Positions 10,397-22,647 are shown, numbered from the stretch's first letter. The stretch: DNA of 64,000 nucleotides from an uncultured Buttiauxella sp. (GCA_946480445.1 CAMLJN010000006.1:1-64000); one strand, 5' to 3'. Notes: a model not told the origin generated them from the letters alone. Translations and numbers: made by a program.

Positions 10397-10402
10397 TAGA
10401 CT
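10397..10402 (+). promoter_or_regulatory. Predicted ptsH proximal promoter (P1) -10 element
   Basis: TAGACT lies 40 bases before ptsH within a stretch (GGCTAGACTTTAGTTCC) that looks the same as the E. coli ptsH P1 -10 region. The 10107-10442 gap otherwise holds only the P0/Cra elements. Confidence 0.5.
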
Positions 10403-10442
10403 TTAGTTCCACAACACTAAACCTATAAGTTGGGGAAATACA

Positions 10443-10700
10443 ATGTTCCAGCAAGAAGTTACCATTACCGCTCCAAACGGTCTGCACACCCGCCCTGCTG
10501 CTCAGTTTGTTAAAGAAGCGAAAGGCTTCACTTCTGAGATCACTGTGACCTCTAACGGCAAAAGCGCTAGCGCAAAAAGCCTGTTCAAACTGCAAACCCT
10601 GGGCCTGACCCAAGGGACTGTTGTCACCATCTCCGCTGAAGGTGAAGACGATCAGAAAGCCGTTGAGCATTTAGTAAAACTGATGGCTGAACTCGAGTAA
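10443..10700 (+). CDS. ptsH: Phosphocarrier protein HPr
   Basis: The 85-residue HPr protein carries phosphate from enzyme I to the sugar-specific EIIA proteins of the PTS. The phosphorylated histidine H15 (GLHTRPAA) and the conserved serine S46 region ([11 protein letters not shown]) are present. The start is preceded by TTGGGGAAATACA, as in E. coli. It is the first gene of ptsH-ptsI-crr, controlled by the upstream Cra site and two promoters. Confidence 0.98.
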   Translation: MFQQEVTITAPNGLHTRPAAQFVKEAKGFTSEITVTSNGKSASAKSLFKLQTLGLTQGTVVTISAEGEDDQKAVEHLVKLMAELE

Positions 10701-10744
10701 GTTCTGGGTTTTTTGTCAATATCAGTCACAAGTAAGGTAGGGTT

Positions 10745-12472
10745 ATGATTTCAGGCATTTTAGCATCCCCGGGTATCGCTTTCGGCAAGGCACTTTTGCT
10801 GAAGGAAGATGAAATTGTCATCGACCGGAAGAAAATTTCTGCCGACAAAGTAGAGCAGGAAGTTGAACGTTTTCTGAGCGGCCGCGCCAAAGCGTCTGCG
10901 CAGTTAGAAACGATCAAAATTAAAGCTGGCGAGACCTTCGGTGAAGAAAAGGAAGCTATCTTCGAAGGCCACATTATGTTGCTGGAAGACGAAGAGCTTG
11001 AGCAGGAAATCATAGCCCTGATCAAAGATAAGTTAGTCACGGCAGACGCCGCGGCCTACGAAATCATTGAAGGTCAGGCTACGGCTCTTGAAGAGCTGGA
11101 CGATGAATATCTGAAAGAACGTGCGGCAGACGTACGTGATATCGGTAAGCGCCTGCTGCGTAATATTCTGGGCCTCGCCATTATCGATCTGAGCGCCATT
11201 CAGGATGAAGTTATCCTGGTCGCGAAAGATTTGACGCCGTCTGAAACCGCACAGCTGAACCTGCAAAAGGTGCTGGGTTTCATCACCGACATCGGCGGTC
11301 GCACCTCCCACACTTCTATCATGGCGCGTTCTCTGGAACTGCCCGCGATTGTGGGCACCGGTAGCGTCACCAACGACGTCAAAAACGGCGATTACCTGAT
11401 CCTCGATGCGGTTAACAACAAAGTGTACGTTAACCCGACCAACGAAGAGATCGAAGCCCTGCGTGCCGTACAGCAGCAGGTTGCGACCGAGAAAGCTGAA
11501 CTGGCAAAACTCAAAGATCTGCCGGCCATCACTCTCGACGGTCATCAGGTTGAAGTTTGTGCCAACATCGGTACCGTGCGTGATATCGACGGTGCAGAGC
11601 GCAATGGTGCTGAAGGTGTCGGCCTGTACCGTACCGAATTCTTGTTTATGGACCGTGATTCGCTGCCAACTGAAGAAGAACAGTTTGCCGCGTATAAAGC
11701 CGTTGCTGAAGCCTGTGGCTCACAGGCGGTAATCGTTCGTACCATGGACATCGGCGGCGATAAAGAGCTGCCGTACATGAACTTCCCGAAAGAAGAGAAC
11801 CCGTTCCTGGGCTGGCGTGCGATTCGTATCGCAATGGATCGCAAAGAGATCCTGCGCGACCAGGTACGTGCCATCCTGCGCGCCTCGGCTTTCGGCAAGC
11901 TGCGCATTATGTTCCCGATGATCATCTCTGTTGAAGAAGTGCGTGCGCTGAAGAAAGAGATCGAAATCTACAAGCAGGAACTGCGTGACGAAGGGAAAGC
12001 CTTTGACGAATCAATCGAAATTGGCGTGATGGTAGAAACCCCTGCCGCTGCAACGATTGCGCGTCATTTAGCCAAAGAAGTTGATTTCTTTAGTATCGGC
12101 ACCAATGATTTAACTCAGTATACGCTGGCAGTTGACCGCGGTAATGATATGATCTCCCATCTTTACCAGCCAATGTCACCGTCCGTACTGACTCTGATTA
12201 AGCAAGTTATTGATGCTTCTCATGCAGAAGGTAAGTGGACCGGTATGTGTGGTGAGCTTGCAGGCGACGAACGTGCTACACTTCTGTTGCTGGGGATGGG
12301 TCTGGACGAATTCAGTATGAGTGCCATTTCTATCCCGCGCATTAAGAAGATTATTCGTAACACGAACTTCGAAGATGCGAAGGTGTTAGCAGAGCAGGCT
12401 CTTGCTCAACCGACAACGGACGAGTTAATGACGCTGGTTAACAAGTTCATTGAAGAAAAAACAATCTGCTAA
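10745..12472 (+). CDS. ptsI: PTS enzyme I
   Basis: Phosphoenolpyruvate-protein phosphotransferase of 575 residues, the first enzyme of the sugar PTS. The N-terminal HPr-binding and phosphohistidine part contains H189 in [11 protein letters not shown]. The C-terminal PEP-binding barrel contains [29 protein letters not shown] and the cysteine motif GMCGELAGD. Length equals E. coli enzyme I. AGTAAGGTAGGGTT precedes the ATG, 44 bases after ptsH. In E. coli, internal promoters near the end of ptsI drive crr; I did not locate them here. Confidence 0.98.
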   Translation: MISGILASPGIAFGKALLLKEDEIVIDRKKISADKVEQEVERFLSGRAKASAQLETIKIKAGETFGEEKEAIFEGHIMLLEDEELEQEIIALIKDKLVTADAAAYEIIEGQATALEELDDEYLKERAADVRDIGKRLLRNILGLAIIDLSAIQDEVILVAKDLTPSETAQLNLQKVLGFITDIGGRTSHTSIMARSLELPAIVGTGSVTNDVKNGDYLILDAVNNKVYVNPTNEEIEALRAVQQQVATEKAELAKLKDLPAITLDGHQVEVCANIGTVRDIDGAERNGAEGVGLYRTEFLFMDRDSLPTEEEQFAAYKAVAEACGSQAVIVRTMDIGGDKELPYMNFPKEENPFLGWRAIRIAMDRKEILRDQVRAILRASAFGKLRIMFPMIISVEEVRALKKEIEIYKQELRDEGKAFDESIEIGVMVETPAAATIARHLAKEVDFFSIGTNDLTQYTLAVDRGNDMISHLYQPMSPSVLTLIKQVIDASHAEGKWTGMCGELAGDERATLLLLGMGLDEFSMSAISIPRIKKIIRNTNFEDAKVLAEQALAQPTTDELMTLVNKFIEEKTIC

Positions 12473-12512
12473 TCCACCGGATGCGGCCCAATTTACTGCT
12501 TAGGAGAAGATC

Positions 12513-13022
12513 ATGGGTTTGTTTGATAAACTGAAATCTCTGGTTTCTGATGATAAAAAAGACACCGGAACCATTGAGATTGTTGCCCCGCTTTCTGGCG
12601 AAATCGTCAATATTGAAGATGTGCCGGATGTGGTGTTTGCCGAGAAGATCGTAGGCGATGGCATTGCGATTAAACCGACTGGCAACAAAATGGTTGCTCC
12701 GGTTGACGGCACCATCGGCAAAATCTTTGAAACCAACCATGCTTTCTCTATCGAGTCTGATAGTGGCATCGAGCTGTTCGTTCACTTCGGTATTGATACC
12801 GTTGAACTGAAAGGCGAAGGTTTCAAACGCATCGCAGAAGAAGGCCAGCGCGTTAAGAAAGGCGACGTGGTTATTGAATTTGATCTGCCCCTGTTAGAAG
12901 AGAAAGCCAAGTCTACCCTGACTCCGGTTGTTATCTCCAACATGGATGAAATCAAAGAGCTGATCAAACTGTCTGGTAGCGTGACCGTGGGTGAAACCCC
13001 GGTGATCCGCATCAAGAAGTAA
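12513..13022 (+). CDS. crr: PTS glucose-specific EIIA (EIIA-Glc)
   Basis: A 169-residue soluble phosphocarrier that passes phosphate from HPr to the glucose permease. It also regulates adenylate cyclase and several permeases (inducer exclusion). Active-site histidines are H76 (ETNHAFS) and H91 (LFVHFGID), counting the initiator Met. The N-terminal amphipathic helix [11 protein letters not shown] is present. TAGGAG precedes the ATG. It is the third gene of the pts operon and is closed by a strong terminator. E. coli has pdxK next; here convergent cysM follows directly. Confidence 0.98.
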   Translation: MGLFDKLKSLVSDDKKDTGTIEIVAPLSGEIVNIEDVPDVVFAEKIVGDGIAIKPTGNKMVAPVDGTIGKIFETNHAFSIESDSGIELFVHFGIDTVELKGEGFKRIAEEGQRVKKGDVVIEFDLPLLEEKAKSTLTPVVISNMDEIKELIKLSGSVTVGETPVIRIKK

Positions 13023-13040
13023 GCTTCCGCATCTTGAATG

Positions 13041-13071
13041 AAAAACGGCACCCTCGCGGTGCCGTTTTTTT
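13041..13071 (+). terminator. Terminator between crr and cysM
   Basis: The hairpin AAAACGGCACC-ctcgc-GGTGCCGTTTTTTT with T and A tracts on both sides can serve crr (plus) and convergent cysM (minus). Confidence 0.92.
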
Positions 13072-13084
13072 CTGCCTTGAAAAG

Positions 13085-13996
13085 CTAAATACCCGCGCCC
13101 TGAGAATAACTCTCCTCGCCAAAGACGCCGGTCGATAAATATCTGTCGCCCCGGTCACAAATTATCGCCACCACGACGCTTTCCGGATTGGCCTGCGCCA
13201 CGCGCAAAGCCCCTGCAACCGCCCCGCCGGAACTGACCCCGCAGAAGATACCTTCCGTGGTTGCCAGCCGCCGCATGGTTTGCTCAGCCTCAGGCTGTGA
13301 CATATCTATGACCTGGTCTACCAGCTCGGGGTTAAAAATCTTCGGCAGCCACGCTTCAGGCCAGCGGCGGATCCCCGGAATACTGCTGCCTTCATCGGGC
13401 TGCAGGCCAACGATAGTCACCTTTCTACTCTGCTCGCGCATAAAACGGCTGACGCCGGTAATGGTGCCTGTGGTGCCCATGCTGGAGACGAAATGCGTGA
13501 TGCGCCCTTCCGTTTGTCGCCAGATTTCAGGCCCGGTCGTCCTGTAGTGCGCATAGGGATTATCGGGATTATTAAACTGATCGAGCACTTTGCCTTCGCC
13601 GCGCTCGCCCATCTGGCGGGCCAGCTCGCGTGCGCCTTCCATGCCCTGCTCTTTGCTGACCAGAATCAGCTCCGCGCCATAGGCCTGCATGGCCGCTTTG
13701 CGCTCCATGCTCATATTATCCGGCATCAGCAGCTTCATGCGATACCCCTTCAGGGCTGCAATCATCGCCAGCGCAATGCCGGTATTGCCGCTGGTCGCTT
13801 CGATAAGCGTGTCACCCGGCGCGATTTCACCGCGTTCCTGCGCACGGACAATCATCGACAGCGCCGCACGATCCTTTACCGAGCCAGCCGGGTTATTCCC
13901 TTCAAGCTTAACCCAAATCTCGCTGCCGTTAGTGAGGCCCGTGCGCTGCAACTGCACCAGGGGTGTATTGCCGATTGTGCTTTCTAAAGTTGTCAC
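13085..13996 (-). CDS. cysM: Cysteine synthase B (O-acetylserine sulfhydrylase B)
   Basis: A 303-residue PLP enzyme. CysM can use thiosulfate as well as sulfide with O-acetylserine, giving S-sulfocysteine and cysteine. PLP lysine K41 lies in [23 protein letters not shown] and SSMGTTGTITGVSRF loops are present. I chose the GTG start, which aligns with the E. coli start (STLEQTIGNTPL) and has a GGAT element upstream. A longer in-frame extension upstream has no family support. It follows cysA in the same direction with a 69-base gap, as the last gene of cysPTWAM. Confidence 0.96.
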   Translation of the reverse strand: MTTLESTIGNTPLVQLQRTGLTNGSEIWVKLEGNNPAGSVKDRAALSMIVRAQERGEIAPGDTLIEATSGNTGIALAMIAALKGYRMKLLMPDNMSMERKAAMQAYGAELILVSKEQGMEGARELARQMGERGEGKVLDQFNNPDNPYAHYRTTGPEIWRQTEGRITHFVSSMGTTGTITGVSRFMREQSRKVTIVGLQPDEGSSIPGIRRWPEAWLPKIFNPELVDQVIDMSQPEAEQTMRRLATTEGIFCGVSSGGAVAGALRVAQANPESVVVAIICDRGDRYLSTGVFGEESYSQGAGI

Positions 13997-14065
13997 TGAA
14001 TATCCACAAGATAAAGAGGCGGCCACAGGGGCCGCCATTGCGATTCATGTCGTATTCTAAAGTTA

Positions 14066-15166
14066 TCAGGCTGATTGCGCGAGGTCTACCTGGCCTGAGT
14101 AACCAGGCTGAATACGATCGTTGCCGTTATAAAGGCGGGCGTGTTGCAGACCGACAAACAGACGCTCGCCCCGCACAGGAACGTGATCCTCACGTAGCAC
14201 AACCGTCAGCGGCTCGTCATACCAGCCCAGGGGCTGTACCACCAACTGCATATAATGCCCGCGCGGGCTGATTTCCAGCACCTGCACAGGTAAAGGCGAA
14301 TCAAGATTTGTACGGCGGCTGACGTCCACCTCCCACGGGCGCAGGAAAAGATCCACCGGCCCCTGATGCGCAGGCGTAAAGCCAAGCGGCCAGCGGTGAG
14401 CCCCCACATGGAACTGGCTGCCGCGAATGATACCTTTCATACGGTTAACTTCCCCAAGGAACTCCAGCACGAAGCGGGTAGCAGGCTCGCGCCACACGGC
14501 CTCAGGGGTATCTACCTGTTCGATATTGCCCTGACTCATCACCACAACGCGATCCGCGACCTCCATGGCCTCTTCCTGATCGTGGGTGACAAACACGCTG
14601 GTAAACTTCAGCTCTTCATGAAGCTGACGCAGCCAGCGACGCAACTCTTTACGTACCTGAGCATCCAGCGCGCCGAAAGGTTCATCCAGCAGCAGGATTT
14701 GCGGCTCCACGGCCAGCGCACGCGCCAGGGCAACGCGCTGTTTCTGGCCGCCAGATAGCTGTGCCGGGAAACGATCGGCCAGGTGAGAAAGCTGCACCAT
14801 CTCCAGCAGGCGCGTAACTTTCTGCTTAATCACCGCGGCTGAAGGACGCTCGCGGCGCGGCAGCACGGTCAGGCCAAAGGCGATGTTGTCGAAGACCGAC
14901 ATATGGCGAAACAGTGCATAGTGCTGGAACACAAAGCCCACTTTACGATCGCGTGCGTGAATACGGCTCACGTCCGTGCCGTGGAAGCTGATTCGGCCGC
15001 TGTTCTGATGCTCAAGACCCGCAATAATACGCAGCAGCATTGTTTTACCGGAGCCTGACGGCCCGAGCAGCGCCACCATCTGACCAGAAGGAATATCCAG
15101 AGAAATATCGTTGAGCACCTGGGTGCGACCAAAAGATTTCTTAATATGCGAAATATCAATGCTCAT
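14066..15166 (-). CDS. cysA: Sulfate/thiosulfate ABC transporter ATP-binding protein
   Basis: A 366-residue ATPase subunit of the sulfate/thiosulfate importer. Walker A is GPSGSGKT (about residues 35-42), the ABC signature is LSGGQKQR, Walker B is [12 protein letters not shown], and the switch histidine is in [10 protein letters not shown]. The C-terminal third is a regulatory TOBE-like domain. The start overlaps the end of cysW by 11 bases, which suggests translational coupling. Confidence 0.97.
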   Translation of the reverse strand: MSIDISHIKKSFGRTQVLNDISLDIPSGQMVALLGPSGSGKTMLLRIIAGLEHQNSGRISFHGTDVSRIHARDRKVGFVFQHYALFRHMSVFDNIAFGLTVLPRRERPSAAVIKQKVTRLLEMVQLSHLADRFPAQLSGGQKQRVALARALAVEPQILLLDEPFGALDAQVRKELRRWLRQLHEELKFTSVFVTHDQEEAMEVADRVVVMSQGNIEQVDTPEAVWREPATRFVLEFLGEVNRMKGIIRGSQFHVGAHRWPLGFTPAHQGPVDLFLRPWEVDVSRRTNLDSPLPVQVLEISPRGHYMQLVVQPLGWYDEPLTVVLREDHVPVRGERLFVGLQHARLYNGNDRIQPGYSGQVDLAQSA

Positions 15167-16031
15167 GATTTGCCTCCTGCTGCAGACGTTTTTCCTGATT
15201 ATTCAGACGCCACTGCAACGCACTCTTCAAAAACAGGGTAAGAATCGCCATCAGGGTCAACAGCGCAGCGGCGGTAAAGGAGCCCACGGTGTTGTAATCC
15301 TGCTGGAGTAGTTCAATCTGCAACGGCAGCGAGAACGTCTCGCCGCGAATAGAACCGGACACCACCGACACTGCGCCAAACTCGCCGATCGCACGGGCAT
15401 TGGTAAGCACCACGCCATAAAGCAGCGCCCAGCGAATATTCGGCAGCGTTACGCGTTTAAACATCTGCCAGCCGGAAGCGCCCAACAAAATAGCCGCTTC
15501 ATCTTCCTGGCTGCCCTGGCTAAGCATGACCGGCACCAGTTCGCGCACCACAAACGGACAGGTCACAAAAATGGTCACCAGCACCATGCCCGGCCAGGCG
15601 AACATGATCTGGATGTTATGCTCATCCAGGAAACCGGCCAGCGGGCCGTTGGAGCCATAGAACAGCAGGTAGACCAGACCGGCCACTACCGGCGAGACGG
15701 CAAAAGGAATATCGAGCAGCGTCAGCAGCAGCTGGCGGCCCGGGAAGTTAAATCGCGTCACCAGCCAGGCGAGCAGAATACCGAACACCAGGTTTACCGG
15801 GACGGTAATCAGGGCGATCATCACCGTCAGCCAGATGGCGTGCAGCATGTCCGGGTCAGCGATATTGTGCAGCGCAGGCATCAGCCCTTTCGAGAAAGCC
15901 TGAGCAAATATTGACGCCACCGGCACCACCAGCAGCAGGAACGAAATCAACACGCCGAGACTAATCAGCGTCCATTTCCCCCAGTTAAAACCGGAGCGGC
16001 GATAGCTTTTCAATTCGGTTACGTCCGTCAT
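15156..16031 (-). CDS. cysW: Sulfate/thiosulfate ABC transporter permease CysW
   Basis: A 291-residue inner-membrane permease subunit with six or so hydrophobic helices (for example [21 protein letters not shown]). The EAA loop that contacts CysA is visible as [21 protein letters not shown]. It forms the membrane channel with CysT. Its start shares one base with the stop of cysT, and its end overlaps cysA. Confidence 0.96.
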   Translation of the reverse strand: MTDVTELKSYRRSGFNWGKWTLISLGVLISFLLLVVPVASIFAQAFSKGLMPALHNIADPDMLHAIWLTVMIALITVPVNLVFGILLAWLVTRFNFPGRQLLLTLLDIPFAVSPVVAGLVYLLFYGSNGPLAGFLDEHNIQIMFAWPGMVLVTIFVTCPFVVRELVPVMLSQGSQEDEAAILLGASGWQMFKRVTLPNIRWALLYGVVLTNARAIGEFGAVSVVSGSIRGETFSLPLQIELLQQDYNTVGSFTAAALLTLMAILTLFLKSALQWRLNNQEKRLQQEANHEH

Positions 16032-16864
16032 CAGTGACCTACCACGCGCCGACCAAAGCGACTTTGCAGCGTGTTAATGGTGAACAGCAGCAGCAAAGAG
16101 GCGGCAAGAATGACCGAGGCGATGGCGCTGGCTGCCGGATAATCAAACTCCTGGAGGCGCACAAAAATCATCAGCGAGGTGACTTCCGTTTTCCAGGCAA
16201 TGTTCCCGGCAATAAAGATCACCGCGCCAAATTCGCCGAGGCTGCGTGTAAAAGAGAGCGCCACGCCGGCCAGCAGCGCCGGAGAAAGCTCAGGCAAAAT
16301 CACCCGGCGGAAACTCTGCCAGCGGGTTGCGCCAAGCGTCTCAGCCGCCTCTTCATATTCCGGGCCGAGCTCTTCAAGCACCGGCTGTACGGTGCGCACC
16401 ATAAACGGGATGCTGGTAAACGCCATCGCCACGGCGATACCCAGCCAGGTATAGGTAACTTTGATACCAAACTGCGCCAGCCATTCACCGTACCAGCCGT
16501 TAACGGAAAACAGGCCCGCAAGCGTCAGGCCCGCCACCGCCGTTGGCAGCGCAAACGGTAAATCCATCAGCGCGTCTAACAGGCTGCGGCCCGGAAACTG
16601 ATAGCGGGTCAGGATCCACGCCATCAGCATCCCGAACAGCCCGTTAAAGAGGGAGGCAACTCCCGCTGAAAGCAGCGTGACTTTATAAGCCGCCACCACC
16701 TGCGGGTTGGTGATGACCTCCCAGTATTGCGCGAACGTCATCTCGGAAAGCTGCATCACCAGCGCGCTTAAAGGCAGCAGTAAAATCAGGCAAACAAACA
16801 GCAAACTGGTGCCGAGACTCAGGGTAAAGCCCGGCAGCACGCGTTTGGAAGAAACCGCAAACAT
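16031..16864 (-). CDS. cysT: Sulfate/thiosulfate ABC transporter permease CysT (CysU)
   Basis: A 277-residue permease subunit of the sulfate/thiosulfate importer with several hydrophobic helices (FTLSLGTSLLFVCLILLLP at the N-terminus). The cytoplasmic EAA loop reads EEAAETLGATRWQSFRRVILP. It pairs with CysW. Start and stop share single bases with cysP and cysW, giving a tightly packed operon. The gene is also called cysU. Confidence 0.96.
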   Translation of the reverse strand: MFAVSSKRVLPGFTLSLGTSLLFVCLILLLPLSALVMQLSEMTFAQYWEVITNPQVVAAYKVTLLSAGVASLFNGLFGMLMAWILTRYQFPGRSLLDALMDLPFALPTAVAGLTLAGLFSVNGWYGEWLAQFGIKVTYTWLGIAVAMAFTSIPFMVRTVQPVLEELGPEYEEAAETLGATRWQSFRRVILPELSPALLAGVALSFTRSLGEFGAVIFIAGNIAWKTEVTSLMIFVRLQEFDYPAASAIASVILAASLLLLFTINTLQSRFGRRVVGH

Positions 16865-17880
16865 TACTTATGCCCCGCCGCGATCAGCTTGTCGAATTCA
16901 CCGCCGGTCGCAAAATGGGTTTTCATCACTTCGGGCCAGCCGCCGAACTCGTCTTCCACACGGAACAGCTCGGTCTGCGGGAATTTATCCTTCAGCTTGT
17001 CCATCACCTCTGGGGCGTTCACGCGATAGTAATAGTCGGTAATGATGGTTTGCGCCGCCGGACTGTATAAGAAGTTCAGGTAATCTTTCGCTGCTTTTTC
17101 AGTGCCGTTAGCCTTAACGTTTTTATCCACCCAGGCTACCGGGAACTCGGCAAAAATATTCACTTTCGGCACCACAACTTCGTAGCCGTCTTTTTCGTAC
17201 TGTTTACGGATATTGTTCACTTCGGACTCAAAACTTATCAGCACATCACCCAGACCACGCTCAACGAAGGTAGTGGTTGCCCCGCGACCGCCGGTATCAA
17301 ACACTTCGACATTTTTCAGGAACTGGGTCATAAACTGCTCGGTTTTGGCTTTATCGCCGCCGTCAGCTTTGTCTGCCGCGCCCCACGCGCCCAGATAGGT
17401 ATAACGCGCGTTACCGGAGGTTTTAGGATTCGGGAAAATAAGCTTCACGTCCGGGCGGATAAGATCGTGCCAGTCGTGAATGTTCTTCGGGTTGCCCTTA
17501 CGCACCAGGAAAGCCATGGTGGAATAGAACGGCGAGCTGTTATTCGGCAAGCGACTTTGCCAGTCGGCCGGGATCAGCTTGCCTTTATCATGCAGGATCT
17601 GGACGTCCGTTACCTGGTTATAAGTTACTACGTCTGCTTTTAAGCCCTGTAAAATCGCCAGCGCCTGTTTTGATGACCCGGCATGAGATTGTTTAATCGT
17701 CAGCTTGTCACCGTTATTTTCCTGCGCCCATTTTTGCTCGAACGCCGGGTTTAACGCGGCAAACAGTTCGCGGGACACATCATAAGAGCTGTTGAGCAGC
17801 TCGGTGGCATAAGCAGAGCCTGCCAGTAAGGCCCAGACAACCAGCGCGCTCCATACTTTATTAACCGACGTCATTGCCAT
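16864..17880 (-). CDS. cysP: Thiosulfate/sulfate periplasmic binding protein CysP
   Basis: A 338-residue periplasmic binding protein that captures thiosulfate (and sulfate) for the CysTWA transporter. A Sec signal peptide ends near SAYA (about residue 25). The mature part begins [15 protein letters not shown]. Ligand-binding family motifs include [25 protein letters not shown] and [19 protein letters not shown]. Length equals E. coli CysP. It is the promoter-proximal gene of cysPTWAM. A GGGTGCAGA stretch precedes the ATG. Confidence 0.97.
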   Translation of the reverse strand: MAMTSVNKVWSALVVWALLAGSAYATELLNSSYDVSRELFAALNPAFEQKWAQENNGDKLTIKQSHAGSSKQALAILQGLKADVVTYNQVTDVQILHDKGKLIPADWQSRLPNNSSPFYSTMAFLVRKGNPKNIHDWHDLIRPDVKLIFPNPKTSGNARYTYLGAWGAADKADGGDKAKTEQFMTQFLKNVEVFDTGGRGATTTFVERGLGDVLISFESEVNNIRKQYEKDGYEVVVPKVNIFAEFPVAWVDKNVKANGTEKAAKDYLNFLYSPAAQTIITDYYYRVNAPEVMDKLKDKFPQTELFRVEDEFGGWPEVMKTHFATGGEFDKLIAAGHK

Positions 17881-17889
17881 TCTGCACCC

Positions 17890-18000
17890 TTATAAATGTG
17901 ATAGCGGTCATGCTTAACATACGACCAGTTTATTTATAACGAGTGTCAAAGCTGTAACGGTTTTATATACCGTTTAGTGATTGGCAATAAGAAAGGGGTA
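17890..18000 (-). promoter_or_regulatory. cysP promoter region, presumed CysB target
   Basis: This AT-rich stretch upstream of cysP contains GGTATATAAAACCGTTAC and TTGACACTCGTTATAAATAA on the minus strand. It is similar in character to the E. coli cysP promoter, where CysB binds. I cannot delimit the operator. Confidence 0.35.
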
Positions 18001-18041
18001 TAAGAAGTCAAACGGCGCAGCGGGCGCTACGCCGTGCAATA

Positions 18042-18941
18042 TTACAGGCTTAAAAGCTTGTCCAGGGAAGGCGCAAAATAGTAGCCGCCGGTGACGGGCC
18101 TGGTGAAGCGCAGCATACCATCACGTTTGCCGTCGGTTTCGCCAAACATGCTCAGCAGCTGCTGTTCAATGTTGTGCAGACGCGCGCAGTAGGCAATAAA
18201 GTACAGGCCGTGCGTGCCGCTGGCGGTGCCGTATGGCAGGCTCTGACGCACGATTTTTAGCCCTTTACCATTCTCTTTTAAATCGACACGGCTAAGATGG
18301 GAAGTCGCCGGGCGCTCGTCGCCGTCGATCTCTTCGTTGGCTTCTTTGGTGCGACCGATGATCATCTCCTGATCGCCCACGCTCATGCGGTTAAGCTGTC
18401 GGAGGTTATGTTCCCAGCGCTGTACGAAGACGTAGCTGCCGCCCGCATCCACGCCTTCGTTGATCACCGCCACTTCACGGCGCGTCTCTTCACCCTGCGG
18501 GTTTTCGGTGCCGTCGATAAAGCCGCTTAAATCTCGCTCTTCAACCCAACGGAAGCCGTGAATCTCTTCTTCAATATGCAACGCATCACCAAAAGCGGCC
18601 AGCGCAGCCTGCGCGACGGAGAAGTTCACATCGTGGCGCAAAGACAGAATATGAATCATCACATCATGCTGCGTCGCCGGAGCCAGGCCCTTACCCAAAG
18701 GCGTAAAGTTCTTTAGCTCCTGCGCCCCAACGCCGCCACTCAGATCGCGCCACAGGTCATGGCCAAACGCCACTACCGCCCCCAGCTTCGCCTCCGGGAA
18801 TTTATCCTGAAAAGCACTCAGCGATGCGTTGAAGGTTTTGCAGCCCTGACGAATAGCGTCAAAATCACCCTGCAAACTCGCTTCCAGCCAGACGGCAGCA
18901 CGACAATGTTCCGGCAAAATACCGGTTTGAACCCGAGACAT
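18042..18941 (-). CDS. yfeX: Dye-decolorizing (Dyp-type) heme peroxidase YfeX
   Basis: A 299-residue heme peroxidase of the Dyp family, probably cytosolic. The family GXXDG motif is present as GFIDGTENP (about residue 142). Conserved segments such as [17 protein letters not shown] and [10 protein letters not shown] match E. coli YfeX. Physiological substrate is debated: porphyrinogen oxidation or heme deferrochelation has been proposed. I chose the ATG preceded by AGGAGG six bases upstream; a longer in-frame start has no such site. It sits next to cysP because E. coli ucpA-murRQP-yfeW is absent here. Confidence 0.93.
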   Translation of the reverse strand: MSRVQTGILPEHCRAAVWLEASLQGDFDAIRQGCKTFNASLSAFQDKFPEAKLGAVVAFGHDLWRDLSGGVGAQELKNFTPLGKGLAPATQHDVMIHILSLRHDVNFSVAQAALAAFGDALHIEEEIHGFRWVEERDLSGFIDGTENPQGEETRREVAVINEGVDAGGSYVFVQRWEHNLRQLNRMSVGDQEMIIGRTKEANEEIDGDERPATSHLSRVDLKENGKGLKIVRQSLPYGTASGTHGLYFIAYCARLHNIEQQLLSMFGETDGKRDGMLRFTRPVTGGYYFAPSLDKLLSL

Positions 18942-18961
18942 GAATCCTCCTGAAATAAAAC

Positions 18962-18980
18962 ACGCCACTTTGCGTGGCGT
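18962..18980 (-). terminator. Hairpin upstream of yfeX
   Basis: The inverted repeat ACGCCAC-tttgc-GTGGCGT is followed on the minus strand by GTTTTATTTC. It lies between yfeY and yfeX, directly before the yfeX ribosome binding site. It may terminate yfeY transcripts. A second perfect 9-bp hairpin, GCGCCTTCT/AGAAGGCGC, lies at 19010-19029. Confidence 0.45.
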
Positions 18981-19044
18981 TTATCGTCCTATCATACCTG
19001 ATTCCGGCGGCGCCTTCTTGAGAAGGCGCAAACCTGTCGCGGTT

Positions 19045-19620
19045 TTATCTGCGCCAGATAATTTTACTGATGGTCCATTTTTTCAACGTATCATCAGACG
19101 GCATCAGGCCTTCGGGGCCGCGCCACTGGCCGTTAAAAAGATAGCTAATATGCTGACTGCCCGGCGCTTTACATTCCACGCTTCCCGCGTCATCCCCGGT
19201 TGCGCTTACACAGGCGCCATACGCTTTATCGTAAAGGTCGCTAAAGGCCGTCCCTGTTTTTACACCGCCGTCTGTTTCAACGTCTTTATCCATCACGTCG
19301 ACCCGACTAACTTTGCCGTTCTCGCCGTGGACAATCATCATTAGAGTCTTATCGTCCATTGCTTCGAAATAGCGTACTACGGTGCCGTTATCCGTTTTCA
19401 TTCCGCTGCGCAGGCGATAGTTGTCGTTCAGCCCTTCGCTTACGGCTTTTTCAGTCATCGGCGTACTGGCGGTCAGCCCGCCTACGCCCTGCTCGCTAAC
19501 TTCCAGCGAGGAGCTAAACCAGCTCATTGGCGAGAGGCTTGACCAGTGCATACCAGAAAGCGTGGAACAACCGCTCAAAACCAGCGGAGCGGCTAACATC
19601 ATCAGACGCAAAGTCTTCAT
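19045..19620 (-). CDS. yfeY: Predicted lipoprotein YfeY (RpoE-regulated family)
   Basis: A 191-residue lipoprotein of unknown function. The signal peptide ends in the lipobox LVLSGC, with C18 as the lipidated residue. The C-terminal segment GPEGLMPSDDTLKKW is conserved with E. coli YfeY, which is described as an RpoE-regulated lipoprotein. I chose the ATG at 19620, eight bases after GGA in AAGGAATGATTG; a TTG directly before it would add one residue. No RpoE promoter was identified. Confidence 0.9.
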   Translation of the reverse strand: MKTLRLMMLAAPLVLSGCSTLSGMHWSSLSPMSWFSSSLEVSEQGVGGLTASTPMTEKAVSEGLNDNYRLRSGMKTDNGTVVRYFEAMDDKTLMMIVHGENGKVSRVDVMDKDVETDGGVKTGTAFSDLYDKAYGACVSATGDDAGSVECKAPGSQHISYLFNGQWRGPEGLMPSDDTLKKWTISKIIWRR

Positions 19621-19684
19621 CAATCATTCCTTGTTTTGGAAAGGTAACGGGCATTGGAGTACAAACTCCCGTAAAAGTGCCCCG

Positions 19685-20146
19685 TTATTCGCTGTGCGGC
19701 AAAAAGGCGTCCCGCAGGCGGCGATCGGTCGCCAGCCACCACAGCGCAAAGACGTCGCCCGTCAAAATGGCAAGCGTGATACCGCTAAGGCTCTCTCCCT
19801 GCCATAAAATAATCAGCTGCCAGACTAAGACCGCAACCTGGGCGCCGATTAATACCCAGCGCCATGCTGCCCAAAGACGCGGCCATAGCTGGCGACGCCC
19901 GCTAATCACAAAAGCCGCAGCGGCGGGAATTCCCGGTAGCAGCCCCAGCCAGAAGTTATCCCGGTCGGGATAAAACAGCCCTAATATCGCCTCACCTTGC
20001 TGGCGGGACGCGCCCGCCAGCACCAGCAAAAACCAGGTCCGGGCCTGAAAAAGGAGAATGCACCAGAATAAAAAGGGCGCTTTCAGATTGCCGTGAACGT
20101 CATAGTCCGAGGGGGGATACATGTGACTTAACCTGTCCGCAGGCAT
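19685..20146 (-). CDS. yfeZ: DUF2919 inner-membrane protein YfeZ
   Basis: A 153-residue membrane protein of the DUF2919 family, function unknown. Four hydrophobic segments are visible (LFWCILLFQARTWFLLVLAG, LPGIPAAAAFVISG, WVLIGAQVAVLVWQLIILW, LTGDVFALWWLAT). The ATG overlaps the TAA of ypeA by one base (TAATG), indicating coupled translation. It matches E. coli yfeZ in position and type. Confidence 0.88.
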   Translation of the reverse strand: MPADRLSHMYPPSDYDVHGNLKAPFLFWCILLFQARTWFLLVLAGASRQQGEAILGLFYPDRDNFWLGLLPGIPAAAAFVISGRRQLWPRLWAAWRWVLIGAQVAVLVWQLIILWQGESLSGITLAILTGDVFALWWLATDRRLRDAFLPHSE

Positions 20147-20571
20147 TAATATTCCTGGTCTTCAATCAGCCGTTTGCCCAACATCACTACGTCCTGCTGC
20201 TCGTACTCAAGGCGTTCGTACATGCCAATAACAAGATCGTTTTCTTCCCGCACCATGATGTGGATCTTCGGGCAGCCGCGCGCGATGAGTTTCTTCTCAA
20301 GGCGATTAAGCAACGCGTTGGCAATACCGCGCCCGCGAAATTCCGGATGGACGCCAAGATAGTAGGCCGATCCCCGATGACCGTCATAGCCGCCCATTAA
20401 CGACCCGACAACTTCGCCCCCCACTTCCGCCACCAGAAACAGATCGGCATCGTGTTGCAGCTTACGTTCGATGTCCATTTCAGGGTCGTTCCACGGGCGC
20501 AGTAGATCGCAGCGCTCCCAAAGGGTGATGACCTCTTCGAAATCTTCCTGTCGAAAAACGCGTATTTCCAT
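20146..20571 (-). CDS. ypeA: GNAT-family acetyltransferase YpeA
   Basis: A 141-residue GNAT N-acetyltransferase. The acetyl-CoA-binding motif appears as [21 protein letters not shown] (about residues 72-92 in two parts). It is closely related to E. coli YpeA; the substrate is unknown. It is the first gene of a ypeA-yfeZ unit. It is divergent from amiA, with a 215-base region between them. Confidence 0.93.
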   Translation of the reverse strand: MEIRVFRQEDFEEVITLWERCDLLRPWNDPEMDIERKLQHDADLFLVAEVGGEVVGSLMGGYDGHRGSAYYLGVHPEFRGRGIANALLNRLEKKLIARGCPKIHIMVREENDLVIGMYERLEYEQQDVVMLGKRLIEDQEY

Positions 20572-20786
20572 GGTATGACCCGCTTATAGTCTTAAAAACC
20601 TGATTATGGCGGGAACCAGGCATTAAGCCAATATCTGCCGCAAAAGCAGGTAAAAAATGGCATACTGGCCGCTTATTCATGGATTGAAATGAAATGATAA
20701 ACATTTCGGTCAAACGCCTGTCGTTAACGCGTTGACGATACGATATAAAGGCCAATCAAGAATTTATAAGACAAACCATCACCCGC

Positions 20787-22569
<1,783 letters not shown>

Positions 22570-22615
22570 CTCGTTCTCTTCTCCCGGCTGGGAGGGGAAA
22601 AAATCAAACCACAGC

Positions 22616-22644
22616 TTTCTCCCCTGACCCGGTGAGGGGAGAAA
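22616..22644. terminator. CT/GA-rich hairpin between hemF and maeB
   Basis: The inverted repeat TTTCTCCCCT-gacccggtg-AGGGGAGAAA lies at the convergent hemF/maeB junction. Similar hairpins occur at three other convergent junctions in this window. It could act as a bidirectional transcript end. Confidence 0.6.
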
Positions 22645-22647
22645 AGA

